NCBI RefSeq assembly: GCF_000411455.1
Contig: NZ_KE150457.1
Location: forward strand, 1,576,023 to 1,640,022
DNA: 64,000 nt
Source: Microbacterium sp. oral taxon 186 str. F0373
Lineage (GTDB): Bacteria; Actinomycetota; Actinomycetes; Actinomycetales; Microbacteriaceae
Direction: 5' to 3'
How positions within the stretch are numbered: the first letter of the stretch is position 1; the number at the start of each line of letters is the position of its first letter. The notes beneath the pieces are model-generated. The model saw only the letters and a list, made by a program, of their open reading frames with translations. It did no database searches and was not told where the DNA came from. Shown here one piece after another: positions 53,791 through 62,230 of this stretch. A program made the translations under genes and the position numbers.

Positions 53791-56592
53791 TCAGGCCGGC
53801 AGCACCGCGCGCACCGCGGCGGCTTCGCCGTGACGACCGAGCGCCTCGAGCAGGTCACCGAGTTCGAGCGCGACCGCCTGCCGCAGCGGCTCCGCGTCGG
53901 TGGCGTGCTCGAACGCCGCGCGGTAGAGCGCAACGGCGTCGTCGGCGCGCTCGGCCTCGCGCAGCACCCGTGCCGCCAGCAGTTCGGAGCCTCCCGCGGA
54001 TGCCGGATCGCCGGCATCCGCGAAGGTGTCGGCGGCCTGCAGCGCGGTGGCCACGGCGGCATCCGTCTGTCCCTGACCGACGAGCAGCCGGGCGCGCGTG
54101 TCGAGGACGTCGGCCACGAACCACGTCGCCTCGTGCCGACGGCCGAGCTCCAGCGCTTCGTCGATGAGCGTCACCGCCGCCTCGTCACCGCGCTGCTGAT
54201 GCGCCTGCGCGAGCACGTGCAGCCCGTCGGCGAGCAGCCCCACCTCGTCGTCGTTGCCGCGGACGAGGCCGACCGCCTCGGTGAGAACCTCGATGGCGTC
54301 GTCCGTGGCGCCGAAGCGTGCGAGCAGGCGTCCTTGCTGTACCAGCGCGTACGCGCGGCCCACGGCATCCTCCGCCTCTTCTCGAAGATCGGCGGCGTAC
54401 GCCCACGCGCCGACGGCGTTGCCGTACTCCTCGGCGGCGTGCAGCGCCTGGGCCAGCAGCACCGCGGTCAGGGCGCGCGAGCCCGGCTCGACGCCGCTCT
54501 CGCTCTCTTCGCGCAGCACGTCGTTGAGCATGTCGACCGCTTCGGCGGCATAGCCGGCGGCCAGCATCGCGCGACCCTGGCGGAAACGCACGTCGACGCT
54601 CGAGAGACCTACCGCGTCGCGCCGCTCGACCGCGACGCGGTAACGGCTCACTGCGGCGGCCGGCTGTCCGTCGTCCTCGTGCAGCATGGCCGCCAGCAGG
54701 AACATCTCCGAGACCATCGCATCGTCCACACCGATCGACACCGCGACCCGCGCCGCCTCATCGGCGGCGGCCGCACCGTCGGCGAACTCCTCGGCGACGC
54801 CGTGGAGCCGAGCCCGCGTCGCGAGCACGCGCACGCGACGGCCGTCCTCGAGCTCCTCGTCGTGCAGCAGCGCGTCCAGCAGGCCGGCGCTGCCAGCCGT
54901 GTCGCCGTCGGCAGCGACGGCGTCGGCCTCCAGCAGCCGCATGCCGTGGGCTCGGCGGGCGTCGCCGGACTGGGCGAACAGGGCGGACGCGGTGCGGGCG
55001 GGCTCCACGGCGTCGGCAGGGGCGCCCGCCCACATCCGACCGATCGCGAGCGTCGACAGCAGATCGGCGCGCTCGAGGGGGTGGCCGTCACCGAGCGCGT
55101 CGAGCTCGTCCTGCACCCGTGGCAGCGACTCGACGAGGTCGACGCCGAAGAGCACGAGACCGAGGCGTTCCTCGAGCCCGGCCTGCACATCGCGGCCCTC
55201 TTCCCGCAGCGCCGCGAGGCGGGCCGGCAGCTCCGCCGCCGCCTCATCCGTACGGCCGTAGGAGCACAGGGCCGACAGCAGGTGCGAGCTCAGAGCGATG
55301 CGGTCCTCACCGACGGCATCGGGGAGTGCCGCACGGATCGCGTCGATCGCTGCGCTCGATCCGGCTCCGGTCAGCACGAGGGCGTGCGTCACGCGCTCCT
55401 CGGGCGTCTGCGGCGAGGGTGTCGGGGAGACGGCGAGCGCGGAGAACTCGTGCGAATGGATCGGCACGTCGTAGCGCTCGCTCGCGGCGTCCCGCAGGCG
55501 GGTGAGGGCGAGCCGGTGCGCGTCGGTGCCGTTGCGCGCGTCGAACGCGTCGGCGATCGCGTCGGCGAGTTCCCACGCGCGGGAGGAGAGCGCGGCCGCC
55601 GTCCACGCTCCGTCGTGCGCGCCGAACAGCGTGCTGAGCTCGTCGGCGTCGGAGCCGCGCACCGGGGTGTCGGGGTGGCCCGCGGCGGCCACCGCGTCCA
55701 GGCCCACGGCGAACGATGCGAGAGCGGTCTCGTGCGCCGCGGCATCCAGCCCGTCGTGGACGAGCCAGGGCAGGTGCTTCTCCACCAGAGCCAGGGCGCG
55801 GGCCTCGTTGCCCGTCACGGCGCAGAAGACGACGTTGTCGGCGATGATCGCGAGGTTGGCGGGGTTGTCCTTGGCGAGCCGGTAGCTGCGCAGATGCGCG
55901 GCGCGCGCCTGGTCGAGCATGCCGGCGCGCAGGTAGGGCAGAAGGATGCGGGCGAGGGCGTGCTCGGGCTCCTCGCCGCACGAGAACCCGCCGTCGATCA
56001 TCTCCTGCACCAGACGGATGGCGTCGTCCTCGCGTCCCGTCTCGGCGAAGAAGCCGGCGAACTGGCTGCGCACGCACGCGTCGCAGTGGCTGTAGTCGTC
56101 ACGCGGCGTCGCCTCCAGCGTGCGCTGCAGCGCGGTCGCCTCCTCGACGCGTCCTGCCGACCAGGCGTCTTCGAAGCGCGCCATCAGCACGCCCGATTCT
56201 CCGACCCCCGCGCGGCGATAGTGCTCGTGCATGTCGTCGAGCACTGCGGCGATCTGCGCAGGGGCGAACTCGGGGGAGTTGGACAACGCGCCCGCCATCC
56301 ACTTGTACTGCCAGAGCAGATCACCGGCGGGCTCCAGCACCGCGGGAAAGCGCTCGGGGTCGCCGTCGTGGTGAGCCAGGCACCACGCGAACGAGGTCAG
56401 CATGAGGTCGGTGTCGCCCGCCATGTTCGCGCTCGAAGTCTGGCGCAGCCGCGCTTCGTACTCGAGGCGCTCGTCACCGCTCTCCTGCGCCAACGCGACC
56501 GCCTCGGTGACCAGAGCCCGCTCCTCGGGGCCCCAGGGTGTGCGGTCGATGTCGTCGAAGAGGGCGCGGATGCGGGTGGCGTAGCTCGTCAT
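53791..56592 (-). CDS. Large helical-repeat (TPR-like) protein partnered with an Hsp90-like ATPase
   Basis: A 933-residue protein with no signal peptide and no membrane segment. Alanine-rich helical pairs run through the whole chain; clear TPR-like ones are at about residues 690-930 (ADGLHVLAQAHQQRGDEAA and AVALYRAAFEHATDAEPLRQ are typical). The N-terminal 180 residues are a different helical region with cysteines (HCDACVRSQFAG). AAGGAGA precedes the ATG at 56592, whose ATGA overlaps the Hsp90-like gene's stop; the much longer open frame upstream is in the wrong register. Such repeats bind peptide or protein partners, and the linked ATPase is the obvious one. Function is unknown. Confidence 0.85.
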   Translation of the reverse strand: MTSYATRIRALFDDIDRTPWGPEERALVTEAVALAQESGDERLEYEARLRQTSSANMAGDTDLMLTSFAWCLAHHDGDPERFPAVLEPAGDLLWQYKWMAGALSNSPEFAPAQIAAVLDDMHEHYRRAGVGESGVLMARFEDAWSAGRVEEATALQRTLEATPRDDYSHCDACVRSQFAGFFAETGREDDAIRLVQEMIDGGFSCGEEPEHALARILLPYLRAGMLDQARAAHLRSYRLAKDNPANLAIIADNVVFCAVTGNEARALALVEKHLPWLVHDGLDAAAHETALASFAVGLDAVAAAGHPDTPVRGSDADELSTLFGAHDGAWTAAALSSRAWELADAIADAFDARNGTDAHRLALTRLRDAASERYDVPIHSHEFSALAVSPTPSPQTPEERVTHALVLTGAGSSAAIDAIRAALPDAVGEDRIALSSHLLSALCSYGRTDEAAAELPARLAALREEGRDVQAGLEERLGLVLFGVDLVESLPRVQDELDALGDGHPLERADLLSTLAIGRMWAGAPADAVEPARTASALFAQSGDARRAHGMRLLEADAVAADGDTAGSAGLLDALLHDEELEDGRRVRVLATRARLHGVAEEFADGAAAADEAARVAVSIGVDDAMVSEMFLLAAMLHEDDGQPAAAVSRYRVAVERRDAVGLSSVDVRFRQGRAMLAAGYAAEAVDMLNDVLREESESGVEPGSRALTAVLLAQALHAAEEYGNAVGAWAYAADLREEAEDAVGRAYALVQQGRLLARFGATDDAIEVLTEAVGLVRGNDDEVGLLADGLHVLAQAHQQRGDEAAVTLIDEALELGRRHEATWFVADVLDTRARLLVGQGQTDAAVATALQAADTFADAGDPASAGGSELLAARVLREAERADDAVALYRAAFEHATDAEPLRQAVALELGDLLEALGRHGEAAAVRAVLPA

Positions 56593-58421
56593 GATTCTCC
56601 TTGTTCTTCGTCGTTGCCCGCGCGCAGGGCGTGACCGAGCAGCTCCGACAGCGATGCGGTCATGAGCGCGCGGTCCGCCGCGCCGAGGGGGTGGTGTCCG
56701 GCCAGCAGCGACTGCACGTAGAGCAGTCGCACGCTCAGGGCGAAGACCCGGTCGCCCGCGTCGGCGGGCGTTGCGGCCAGCCGCCGCACGAGGTCGTTGT
56801 TCCAGTTCAGGCACAGCCGCGACGCGGGGGCCGCCCCGCGGTCCCCGGCTCCGGCGACCGCGGCGGCACGGTCGAGCACACCTCCCCACAGGGCCCCGCC
56901 GGCGCTGCGGGCGCGCCCGCGGTCGAGCGCGCGCAGCACCGCCGGGTCCGAGACGAACAACCCCGGCAGCTCGGTGCGCTCGAACACGCGCACGATGACC
57001 TCGACATCGGCCAGTGCTGTCGCGGCGCGCCGCTCGAGGGCGACCGCCGCGTCGCGATCGTCCAGTGGGGGAAGGTCGAGCCGGTCGATCTCGTCGACGA
57101 CGTCGACACGCTCGACGGTGACCTCGGGGAACAGAGCCGGCAGCAGACGCACGAGATCGGCGTCGTACACATAGCCGCCGTCCACGAGCACACCGCTCGT
57201 GTCGGCGACGCTCGCGACCTGGCGGAACTCGTCGACCGTCTCGGTGTAGCGCACGTGCGGATAGCGCCGCACGAGCTCCTCGATGCGCAGACGCCCCTGG
57301 GTGGTCTCCACCGACAGCCATCGCACGATGAAGCGGGCGAGCTCGTCGTCGTGGCGCACGAGCGACTTCAGCGCCACCTCGTGGATCGCCACGAACTGCG
57401 CCAGGCGCACCGGGTCGTGCAGCGCGAGCTCGAGGATCCACCGGCGGATGCCGTCGCCGAGCTCTCGCCGCGTCTGCTCGAGGGCATCGTCATCGACGAG
57501 CGACTCCCGACTGGCGGTGGGGTGCAGTCCCTCCGAATCGATCACGGCCCGGGCGAAGAACGCCCAGTCGGGGAGGATGTCGTCGGCCCGCTCGGTCAGG
57601 AGCATCCGGTGCAGGTAGACGCGTGTGCTCTGCCGCGCCGACGGGGGCGGGGCGTAGGGCAGGACGTAGGCGACCCCGCGGGTCTGGGTGGCGGGCACAG
57701 ACAGTGCGATGGCGTCGAGCGGCTCGGCGCCGATGAGGTCGCGGCCGTAGGCGAGACGCGCGTCGCGGTCGTCCGCGAGGAACGGCGGCTCCGTGGTGAT
57801 GGTCATCTCGCCGCCGGCGGGCAGGTCGACCACGATGGTCACCGGCAGATAGGCGGCGAACGTCTCGGCGAGCTCGCGCACCGTCGCCGTCTCGACCAGT
57901 GCCCGCGTCTCGGAGCGTGGGGTCAGGTGCACGCTCGTGCCGACGGGGATGTCCTGCGTGCACGGGCCGACGCGGAACGTGCCGTCGGAGTGTCCCATCC
58001 ACTCCACGGCTTCGCCGGTGACCGCGCTGCGGGAGCGGATGACGATGGTGTCGCAGACCATGAAGCACGACAGCATCCCGATGCCGAACTGCCCCAGGTA
58101 GCCCCCGCGCGGCAGGTCGAAGATGTCGCGTTTCGAGCTGCGTCCGACGGTGGCGAGGAGGTCGGCGACCTCGGCTGCGGTCAGGCCCACGCCGTCGTCA
58201 CGCAGGACGAACTCGTCGGATGCCGCGCTGACCGGTGTGATCCGCACCCGACCGCCTCTGCCGTCGATGCTGCGGCGGGCGCTGATCGCGTCGACCGCGT
58301 TCTGCAGCAACTCGCGCAGGTACACCCGGGGGCCGGAGTAGATGTGCCGGCTGAGCAGGTCGATGACTCCGCGCAGGTCGACCTGGAACTGATGGGCGGC
58401 GGCGTTCTCGTTCAGCGTCAT
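56589..58421 (-). CDS. Hsp90 family (GHKL) ATPase, non-canonical
   Basis: A 610-residue Hsp90-like protein. The GHKL nucleotide site is complete: N41 in RELLQNAVDAISARR, DDGVG at residues 75-79, and GQFGIGMLS at 110-118. The middle region has an Hsp90-type catalytic-loop area (HRMLLTERADDILPDWAFFARAVIDSEGLHPTASRE, in parts, with SRE as the Arg motif). The C-terminal dimerisation part is short and diverges from HtpG, and it ends in a Trp-Asn-Asn and Arg-rich region. It is about the length of bacterial HtpG but is not a normal HtpG. Its stop overlaps the helical-repeat gene by 4 bp, so the two are co-translated. The ATG at 58421 follows GAGGT with almost no spacing. Confidence 0.85.
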   Translation of the reverse strand: MTLNENAAAHQFQVDLRGVIDLLSRHIYSGPRVYLRELLQNAVDAISARRSIDGRGGRVRITPVSAASDEFVLRDDGVGLTAAEVADLLATVGRSSKRDIFDLPRGGYLGQFGIGMLSCFMVCDTIVIRSRSAVTGEAVEWMGHSDGTFRVGPCTQDIPVGTSVHLTPRSETRALVETATVRELAETFAAYLPVTIVVDLPAGGEMTITTEPPFLADDRDARLAYGRDLIGAEPLDAIALSVPATQTRGVAYVLPYAPPPSARQSTRVYLHRMLLTERADDILPDWAFFARAVIDSEGLHPTASRESLVDDDALEQTRRELGDGIRRWILELALHDPVRLAQFVAIHEVALKSLVRHDDELARFIVRWLSVETTQGRLRIEELVRRYPHVRYTETVDEFRQVASVADTSGVLVDGGYVYDADLVRLLPALFPEVTVERVDVVDEIDRLDLPPLDDRDAAVALERRAATALADVEVIVRVFERTELPGLFVSDPAVLRALDRGRARSAGGALWGGVLDRAAAVAGAGDRGAAPASRLCLNWNNDLVRRLAATPADAGDRVFALSVRLLYVQSLLAGHHPLGAADRALMTASLSELLGHALRAGNDEEQGES

Positions 58422-58520
58422 ACCTCGGTGTGGAGCGTCGGGGGACCTGTCCAGGCTATTCGAGAATTTGCCCGGCGCGCGGGGGTGGCGCTGTACGCGC
58501 GAGCGGAGCAGGATGTGGCC

Positions 58521-58955
58521 ATGGACACCTCGGATGCGGTCGGCTTCCTCGATGACCGGCAGTGTTGGCAACGGCTCGCGGAACAGGAGCTCGGGCGGCT
58601 GGTGACCCACGTCGGCGCCGTGCTGGACATCTTCCCCGTGAACTACATCGTCGACGGCGACAGCGTGGTGTTCCGCACCGCGGAGGGCAGCAAACTGACC
58701 GAGCTGGCGATCAACGACGACGTCCTGTTCGAGGTCGACGAGTACAGCGACACCGATGCCTGGAGCGTCGTGATCCGCGGGCACGCGCACCGACTCACCA
58801 CCGCCGACGAGGTCCGTGCCGCCGACGAGCTGGGCCTTCGGCCCTGGATCCCCACGGTGAAGTACAACTACGTCCGGGTGCGCGCGGCCTCGGTGTCGGG
58901 CCGCGACTTTCGCAGGGGACCCGAGCCCGACCGCTACGGGGTGCAGCAGTACTGA
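58521..58955 (+). CDS. Pyridoxamine 5'-phosphate oxidase-like split beta-barrel protein
   Basis: A 144-residue protein of the PNPOx-like flavin/F420-binding barrel group: LAEQELGRLVTHVGAVLDIFPVNYIVDG at the N-terminus (in parts), VFRTAEGSKL, FEVDEYSDTDAWSVVIRGHA and a C-terminal RGPEPDRYG. Members bind FMN, F420 or heme and often act as deazaflavin-dependent reductases. The ATG at 58521 has AGGA 8 bp upstream. It is divergent from the Hsp90-like gene across 99 bp and is followed by 131 bp with no gene before tRNA-Trp. Confidence 0.8.
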   Translation: MDTSDAVGFLDDRQCWQRLAEQELGRLVTHVGAVLDIFPVNYIVDGDSVVFRTAEGSKLTELAINDDVLFEVDEYSDTDAWSVVIRGHAHRLTTADEVRAADELGLRPWIPTVKYNYVRVRAASVSGRDFRRGPEPDRYGVQQY

Positions 58956-59086
58956 CGGTTCGCGCGTCCAGATGGCATGACGTACACTGGACAGTGCAGT
59001 TGAAGTCTGCATTCTTTCGCCGTGCCCGCGCTCCGCGCGACGTTCGGGCGAAGACGTGGACTTCATCCCGGGATCTCACGATCTCT

Positions 59087-59159
<73 letters not shown>

Positions 59160-59220
59160 CGCGTCAGCGATCAGCTGACACCGCAGGTCGCGCCGGTTCA
59201 CGCCGGTGTGGAAAGCAAGT

Positions 59221-59240
59221 CCGAGCACGTCCGAGCACGT
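59221..59240 (+). repeat. Short tandem repeat before secE
   Basis: Two exact copies of CCGAGCACGT sit in the 96-bp region between tRNA-Trp and secE. No gene is present in that region. It is probably a minor slippage product. Confidence 0.7.
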
Positions 59241-59255
59241 CACATGGGTGGGTAC

Positions 59256-59519
59256 ATGGTCCAGGAAGAGGCGCACGGCGAGGTCGTCGCAGCAGGCGGC
59301 ACGCCCCGTGAGAAGAAGCTGAACTTCTTCCAGCGGATCGCGCTCTTCATCCGCCAGGTCTTCGGCGAACTTCGAAAGGTCGTCACGCCGACCCGCCAGG
59401 AGCTGCTGAAGTTCACCGGTGTCGTTCTCGGCTTCGTTGTCGTGATGATGGCCGTCGTGTACAGCCTCGACTTGTTCTTCACCTGGGTGGTGCAGGTCGT
59501 CTTCGGCGTGCCGAGCTGA
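59256..59519 (+). CDS. secE: Preprotein translocase subunit SecE
   Basis: An 87-residue single-span membrane protein of the SecYEG channel. A cytoplasmic amphipathic helix (FFQRIALFIRQVFGELRKVVTP) precedes the membrane helix (about residues 50-75). The ATG at 59256 was chosen because GGTGGG precedes it; an ATG at 59244 is possible. A longer frame upstream runs into tRNA-Trp and cannot be coding. nusG follows after 53 bp. Confidence 0.92.
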   Translation: MVQEEAHGEVVAAGGTPREKKLNFFQRIALFIRQVFGELRKVVTPTRQELLKFTGVVLGFVVVMMAVVYSLDLFFTWVVQVVFGVPS

Positions 59520-59572
59520 TCCAGCCGACGCCAAAGCTGTCACCGCACGACCCCCGAGGGAAGAGGACATAC

Positions 59573-60568
59573 GTGTCTGAGAAGTACACCGACGACGTCG
59601 ACTGGGCCACTGCCGCCGAGCAGTCCAGCGAGGACGACGAGGCGCAGGAAGGCAACATCCTCGCGGCCGAGGAGCTGTCCTCCGAGCCTGCAGAGCACCT
59701 CGCCGTGCACGTCGTCGACGATGAAGACGACGCCGAGGGCGAAGACGAAGACATCGACATCGACGACCCGGAGGCAGACGCCATCGTGAACGACGCACTC
59801 GAGATCGACGAGGCCGCCGAGGCCGAGGCCGCCGCAGAGGTGCTCACCGACGCGCTCGCCGAGGAGGAGGCGGAGGCTGCCGCCCACGCCGCCGAGGAGA
59901 TCGCGCCGTACGACGGTCCCGACGTGAACGGCGAGCCCGACGCGACACCGGAAGACCCCTACGAGGCTTTCCGCGCCGAACTGCGTTCGCTGCCGGGCAA
60001 GTGGTACGTGATCCACTCCTACGCCGGCTTCGAGCGCAAGGTGAAGGCCAACATCGAGCAGCGCAAGAACTCGCTCGAGGTCGAAGAGGACATCTATCAG
60101 GTCGAGGTCCCGATGGAGGACGTCGTCGAGATCAAGAACGGCCAGCGCAAGATGGTCAACCGCGTGCGCATCCCGGGCTACGTCCTGGTGCGTATGGAGC
60201 TCAACGAGGACACGTGGTCGGTCGTGCGCCACACGCCGGGTGTCACCGGGTTCGTCGGCAACGCACACAACCCCACTCCGCTGCGGTTCGAAGAAGCCTT
60301 CAACATGCTGAAGTCGCTCGTCCAGGTCGCGGAGGTGGCTCCGGCCAAGGGCTCCGCGAAGGGCTCGGCCACGCAGGCGCGCTCGGTCATCACCGAAGTC
60401 GACTTCGAGATCGGCGAAACGATCACGATCAAGGAAGGCTCCTTCGCGGGTCTTCCCGGCTCCATCAGCGAGATCAAGCCGGAGAGCGGCAAGCTCACGG
60501 TGCTCGTGTCGCTGTTCGAGCGCGAGACGCCGGTCGAGCTGTCGTTCGACCAGGTCACCAAGCAGTGA
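59573..60568 (+). CDS. nusG: Transcription termination/antitermination protein NusG
   Basis: A 331-residue NusG, about 150 residues longer than the E. coli protein. The extra N-terminus (residues 1 to about 125) is very acidic, as is typical in actinobacteria. The NGN domain follows (KWYVIHSYAGFERKVKANIE, in parts, from about residue 143). A KOW domain closes it (IKEGSFAGLPGSISEIKPESG). It binds RNA polymerase and links it to Rho or the ribosome. The GTG start has AAGAGGA upstream. A perfect palindrome follows the stop. Confidence 0.95.
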   Translation: MSEKYTDDVDWATAAEQSSEDDEAQEGNILAAEELSSEPAEHLAVHVVDDEDDAEGEDEDIDIDDPEADAIVNDALEIDEAAEAEAAAEVLTDALAEEEAEAAAHAAEEIAPYDGPDVNGEPDATPEDPYEAFRAELRSLPGKWYVIHSYAGFERKVKANIEQRKNSLEVEEDIYQVEVPMEDVVEIKNGQRKMVNRVRIPGYVLVRMELNEDTWSVVRHTPGVTGFVGNAHNPTPLRFEEAFNMLKSLVQVAEVAPAKGSAKGSATQARSVITEVDFEIGETITIKEGSFAGLPGSISEIKPESGKLTVLVSLFERETPVELSFDQVTKQ

Positions 60569-60574
60569 TTCCTG

Positions 60575-60594
60575 CCGGATGCCGCGGCATCCGG
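60575..60594 (+). terminator. Perfect 20-bp palindrome between nusG and rplK
   Basis: CCGGATGCCG and its complement form a full palindrome starting 6 bp after the nusG stop, without a T-run. It contains the 16-bp core GGATGCCGCGGCATCC. TAGAAT follows directly at 60595 and could be a -10 for the ribosomal operon, so this may be a terminator or part of a promoter. Confidence 0.55.
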
Positions 60595-60712
60595 TAGAAT
60601 CATCAGGTTGCGCGCTCGTCGCGCGACATCCCCACCACCTTTCGGGTCCGCCGATCGTGTGGAAGCGCGCCCCGATGCTTCGGCCGACGGGCGCTCGACA
60701 GAAGGAAAGAGA
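60595..60712 (+). promoter_or_regulatory. rplK-rplA leader region
   Basis: The 118 bp before rplK hold a possible -10 (TAGAAT, 60595-60600) and an imperfect hairpin (GCGCCC at 60667-60672 with GGGCGC at 60689-60694) just before the ribosome site GAAGGAAAGAG. In many bacteria L1 represses this operon through a leader structure; that is only a possibility here. Confidence 0.4.
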
Positions 60713-61144
60713 ATGGCACCGAAGAAGAAGGTGACCGGCCTGATCAAGCTTCAGATCAACGCCGGTGCCGCCAACCCGGCGCCGCCGATCGGCCCCGCGC
60801 TCGGTCAGCATGGCGTCAACATCATGGAGTTCTGCAAGGCGTACAACGCCGCGACGGAGTCGCAGCGCGGCAACGTCATCCCCGTGGAGATCACCGTCTA
60901 CGAGGACCGCAGCTTCACGTTCATCCTGAAGACCCCGCCCGCCGCGGAGCTCATCAAGAAGGCCGCCGGCGTGCAGAAGGGCTCCAAGACCCCGCACACC
61001 GTCAAGGTCGCGAAGCTCACCAAGGACCAGGTCCGTCAGATCGCCGAGACGAAGATGCCCGACCTGAACGCGAACGACATCGAGGCCGCCTCGCTGATCA
61101 TCGCCGGCACCGCCCGCTCCATGGGCATCACGGTCGAGGACTGA
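60713..61144 (+). CDS. rplK: 50S ribosomal protein L11
   Basis: A 143-residue protein that starts [20 protein letters not shown] (in parts) and continues with the conserved [22 protein letters not shown] region. It binds 23S rRNA at the GTPase-associated centre. GAAGGAAAGAG precedes the ATG. rplA follows after 13 bp, forming the usual rplK-rplA operon downstream of secE and nusG. Confidence 0.98.
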   Translation: MAPKKKVTGLIKLQINAGAANPAPPIGPALGQHGVNIMEFCKAYNAATESQRGNVIPVEITVYEDRSFTFILKTPPAAELIKKAAGVQKGSKTPHTVKVAKLTKDQVRQIAETKMPDLNANDIEAASLIIAGTARSMGITVED

Positions 61145-61157
61145 GGGGGAACGCACA

Positions 61158-61847
61158 ATGGCTAAGTCCAAGGTTTACGAAGCAGCCGCGGCGAAGATCG
61201 ACCGCGACAAGTTCTACACGTCCACCGAGGCCGTGAAGCTCGCGAAGGAGACGGGGTCGAAGAAGTTCGACTCGACCGTCGAGGTCGCCCTCAAGCTCGC
61301 GGTCGACCCGCGCAAGGCGGACCAGATGGTCCGCGGCACGGTCATCCTGCCGCACGGCACGGGCAAGACCGCCCGAGTCATCGTGTTCGCGACGGGCCCG
61401 GCCGCCGAGGCCGCCATCGCCGCAGGCGCGGACGAGGTCGGCGGCGCCGAGCTCATCGAGAAGGTCGCCGGCGGCTGGACCGCGTTCGACGCGGCTGTCT
61501 CCACGCCCGAGCTCATGGGCCAGGTCGGTCGCCTCGGTAAGGTCCTCGGTCCCCGTGGCCTCATGCCGAACCCCAAGACCGGCACCGTGACCCCCAACCC
61601 GGCCAAGGCCGTGGAGGAGATCAAGGGCGGCAAGATCGAGTTCCGCGTCGACAAGCACGCCAACGTGCACTTCGTCGTCGGCAAGGCCTCGTTCACGGCC
61701 GAGCAGCTGGAGGAGAACTTCACCGCGGCGGTCGAGGAGATCGTGCGTCTGAAGCCGTCGAGCTCGAAGGGCCGCTACATCCAGAAGGGCGCCGTGTCGA
61801 CCACCTTCGGTCCCGGCATCCCGCTGGACGTCAACTCCCTCGTCTGA
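61158..61847 (+). CDS. rplA: 50S ribosomal protein L1
   Basis: A 229-residue protein with the L1 landmarks [39 protein letters not shown] (in parts) and [11 protein letters not shown]. It forms the stalk that moves E-site tRNA and may repress its own operon. GAGGGGGAACG precedes the ATG. A strong terminator follows. Confidence 0.98.
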   Translation: MAKSKVYEAAAAKIDRDKFYTSTEAVKLAKETGSKKFDSTVEVALKLAVDPRKADQMVRGTVILPHGTGKTARVIVFATGPAAEAAIAAGADEVGGAELIEKVAGGWTAFDAAVSTPELMGQVGRLGKVLGPRGLMPNPKTGTVTPNPAKAVEEIKGGKIEFRVDKHANVHFVVGKASFTAEQLEENFTAAVEEIVRLKPSSSKGRYIQKGAVSTTFGPGIPLDVNSLV

Positions 61848-61863
61848 TTCTCGGATCGACGTC

Positions 61864-61899
61864 ACGATGGGGCTCCACCTTCGGGTGGGGCCCCATCGT
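61864..61899. terminator. Terminator after rplA, possibly bidirectional
   Basis: A 16-bp stem with one G-U pair, ACGATGGGGCTCCACC and GGTGGGGCCCCATCGT, closes on a TTCG tetraloop (61880-61883), followed by CGTCGTCTCG. It lies between the convergent rplA and acylphosphatase genes and could serve both. Confidence 0.8.
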
Positions 61900-61909
61900 C
61901 GTCTCGCGC

Positions 61910-62185
61910 TCACCCATCGCGGCGGATCTCGAAGACGCTCGAGCCCTCCTCGGGTCTCTCCGTGACGCGCAGCTGATCGACCCACCCGCCGCGCGGGCCC
62001 GTTCGCGCCCACTCCACGATGGCGGCGACCGCGTCGGGCGTGCCTTCGATCTCGGCCTCGACCGTGCCGTCGGCGCGGTTGCGCACCCATCCCGTGGCGC
62101 CCGCGCGGGTCGCCACCGTCTGCATGGTGAAGCGGAAGCCGACGCCCTGCACGCCGCCCGAGGCGATCAGATGAACCCGTGTCAT
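61910..62185 (-). CDS. acyP: Acylphosphatase
   Basis: A 91-residue single-domain protein with the acylphosphatase motifs: GGVQGVGFRF with the phosphate-binding Arg, and GWVRNRADGTVEAEIEG with the catalytic Asn. It hydrolyses carboxyl-phosphate bonds. The ATG at 62185 has AGGA 7 bp upstream. It converges on rplA and is divergent from the formylglycine-generating enzyme gene with 45 bp between. Confidence 0.93.
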   Translation of the reverse strand: MTRVHLIASGGVQGVGFRFTMQTVATRAGATGWVRNRADGTVEAEIEGTPDAVAAIVEWARTGPRGGWVDQLRVTERPEEGSSVFEIRRDG

Positions 62186-62230
62186 CGGTCCATCCTGCCC
62201 GCGCCCCGCCTCAGACGGTAGCGTCGAGGG

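Noticed and set aside
53830..56634. A 934-codon open frame on the plus strand opposite the helical-repeat gene
   Set aside because: It is antisense to a gene with a proper ribosome site and start, and its translation is Arg/Gly/His-rich without fold-like pattern. Long antisense frames are usual at this GC.
56593..57441. A long N-terminal extension of the helical-repeat gene through the Hsp90-like gene
   Set aside because: It translates to Arg-rich, low-complexity sequence in another frame of a real gene. AAGGAGA plus ATG at 56592 and the ATGA overlap mark the true start.
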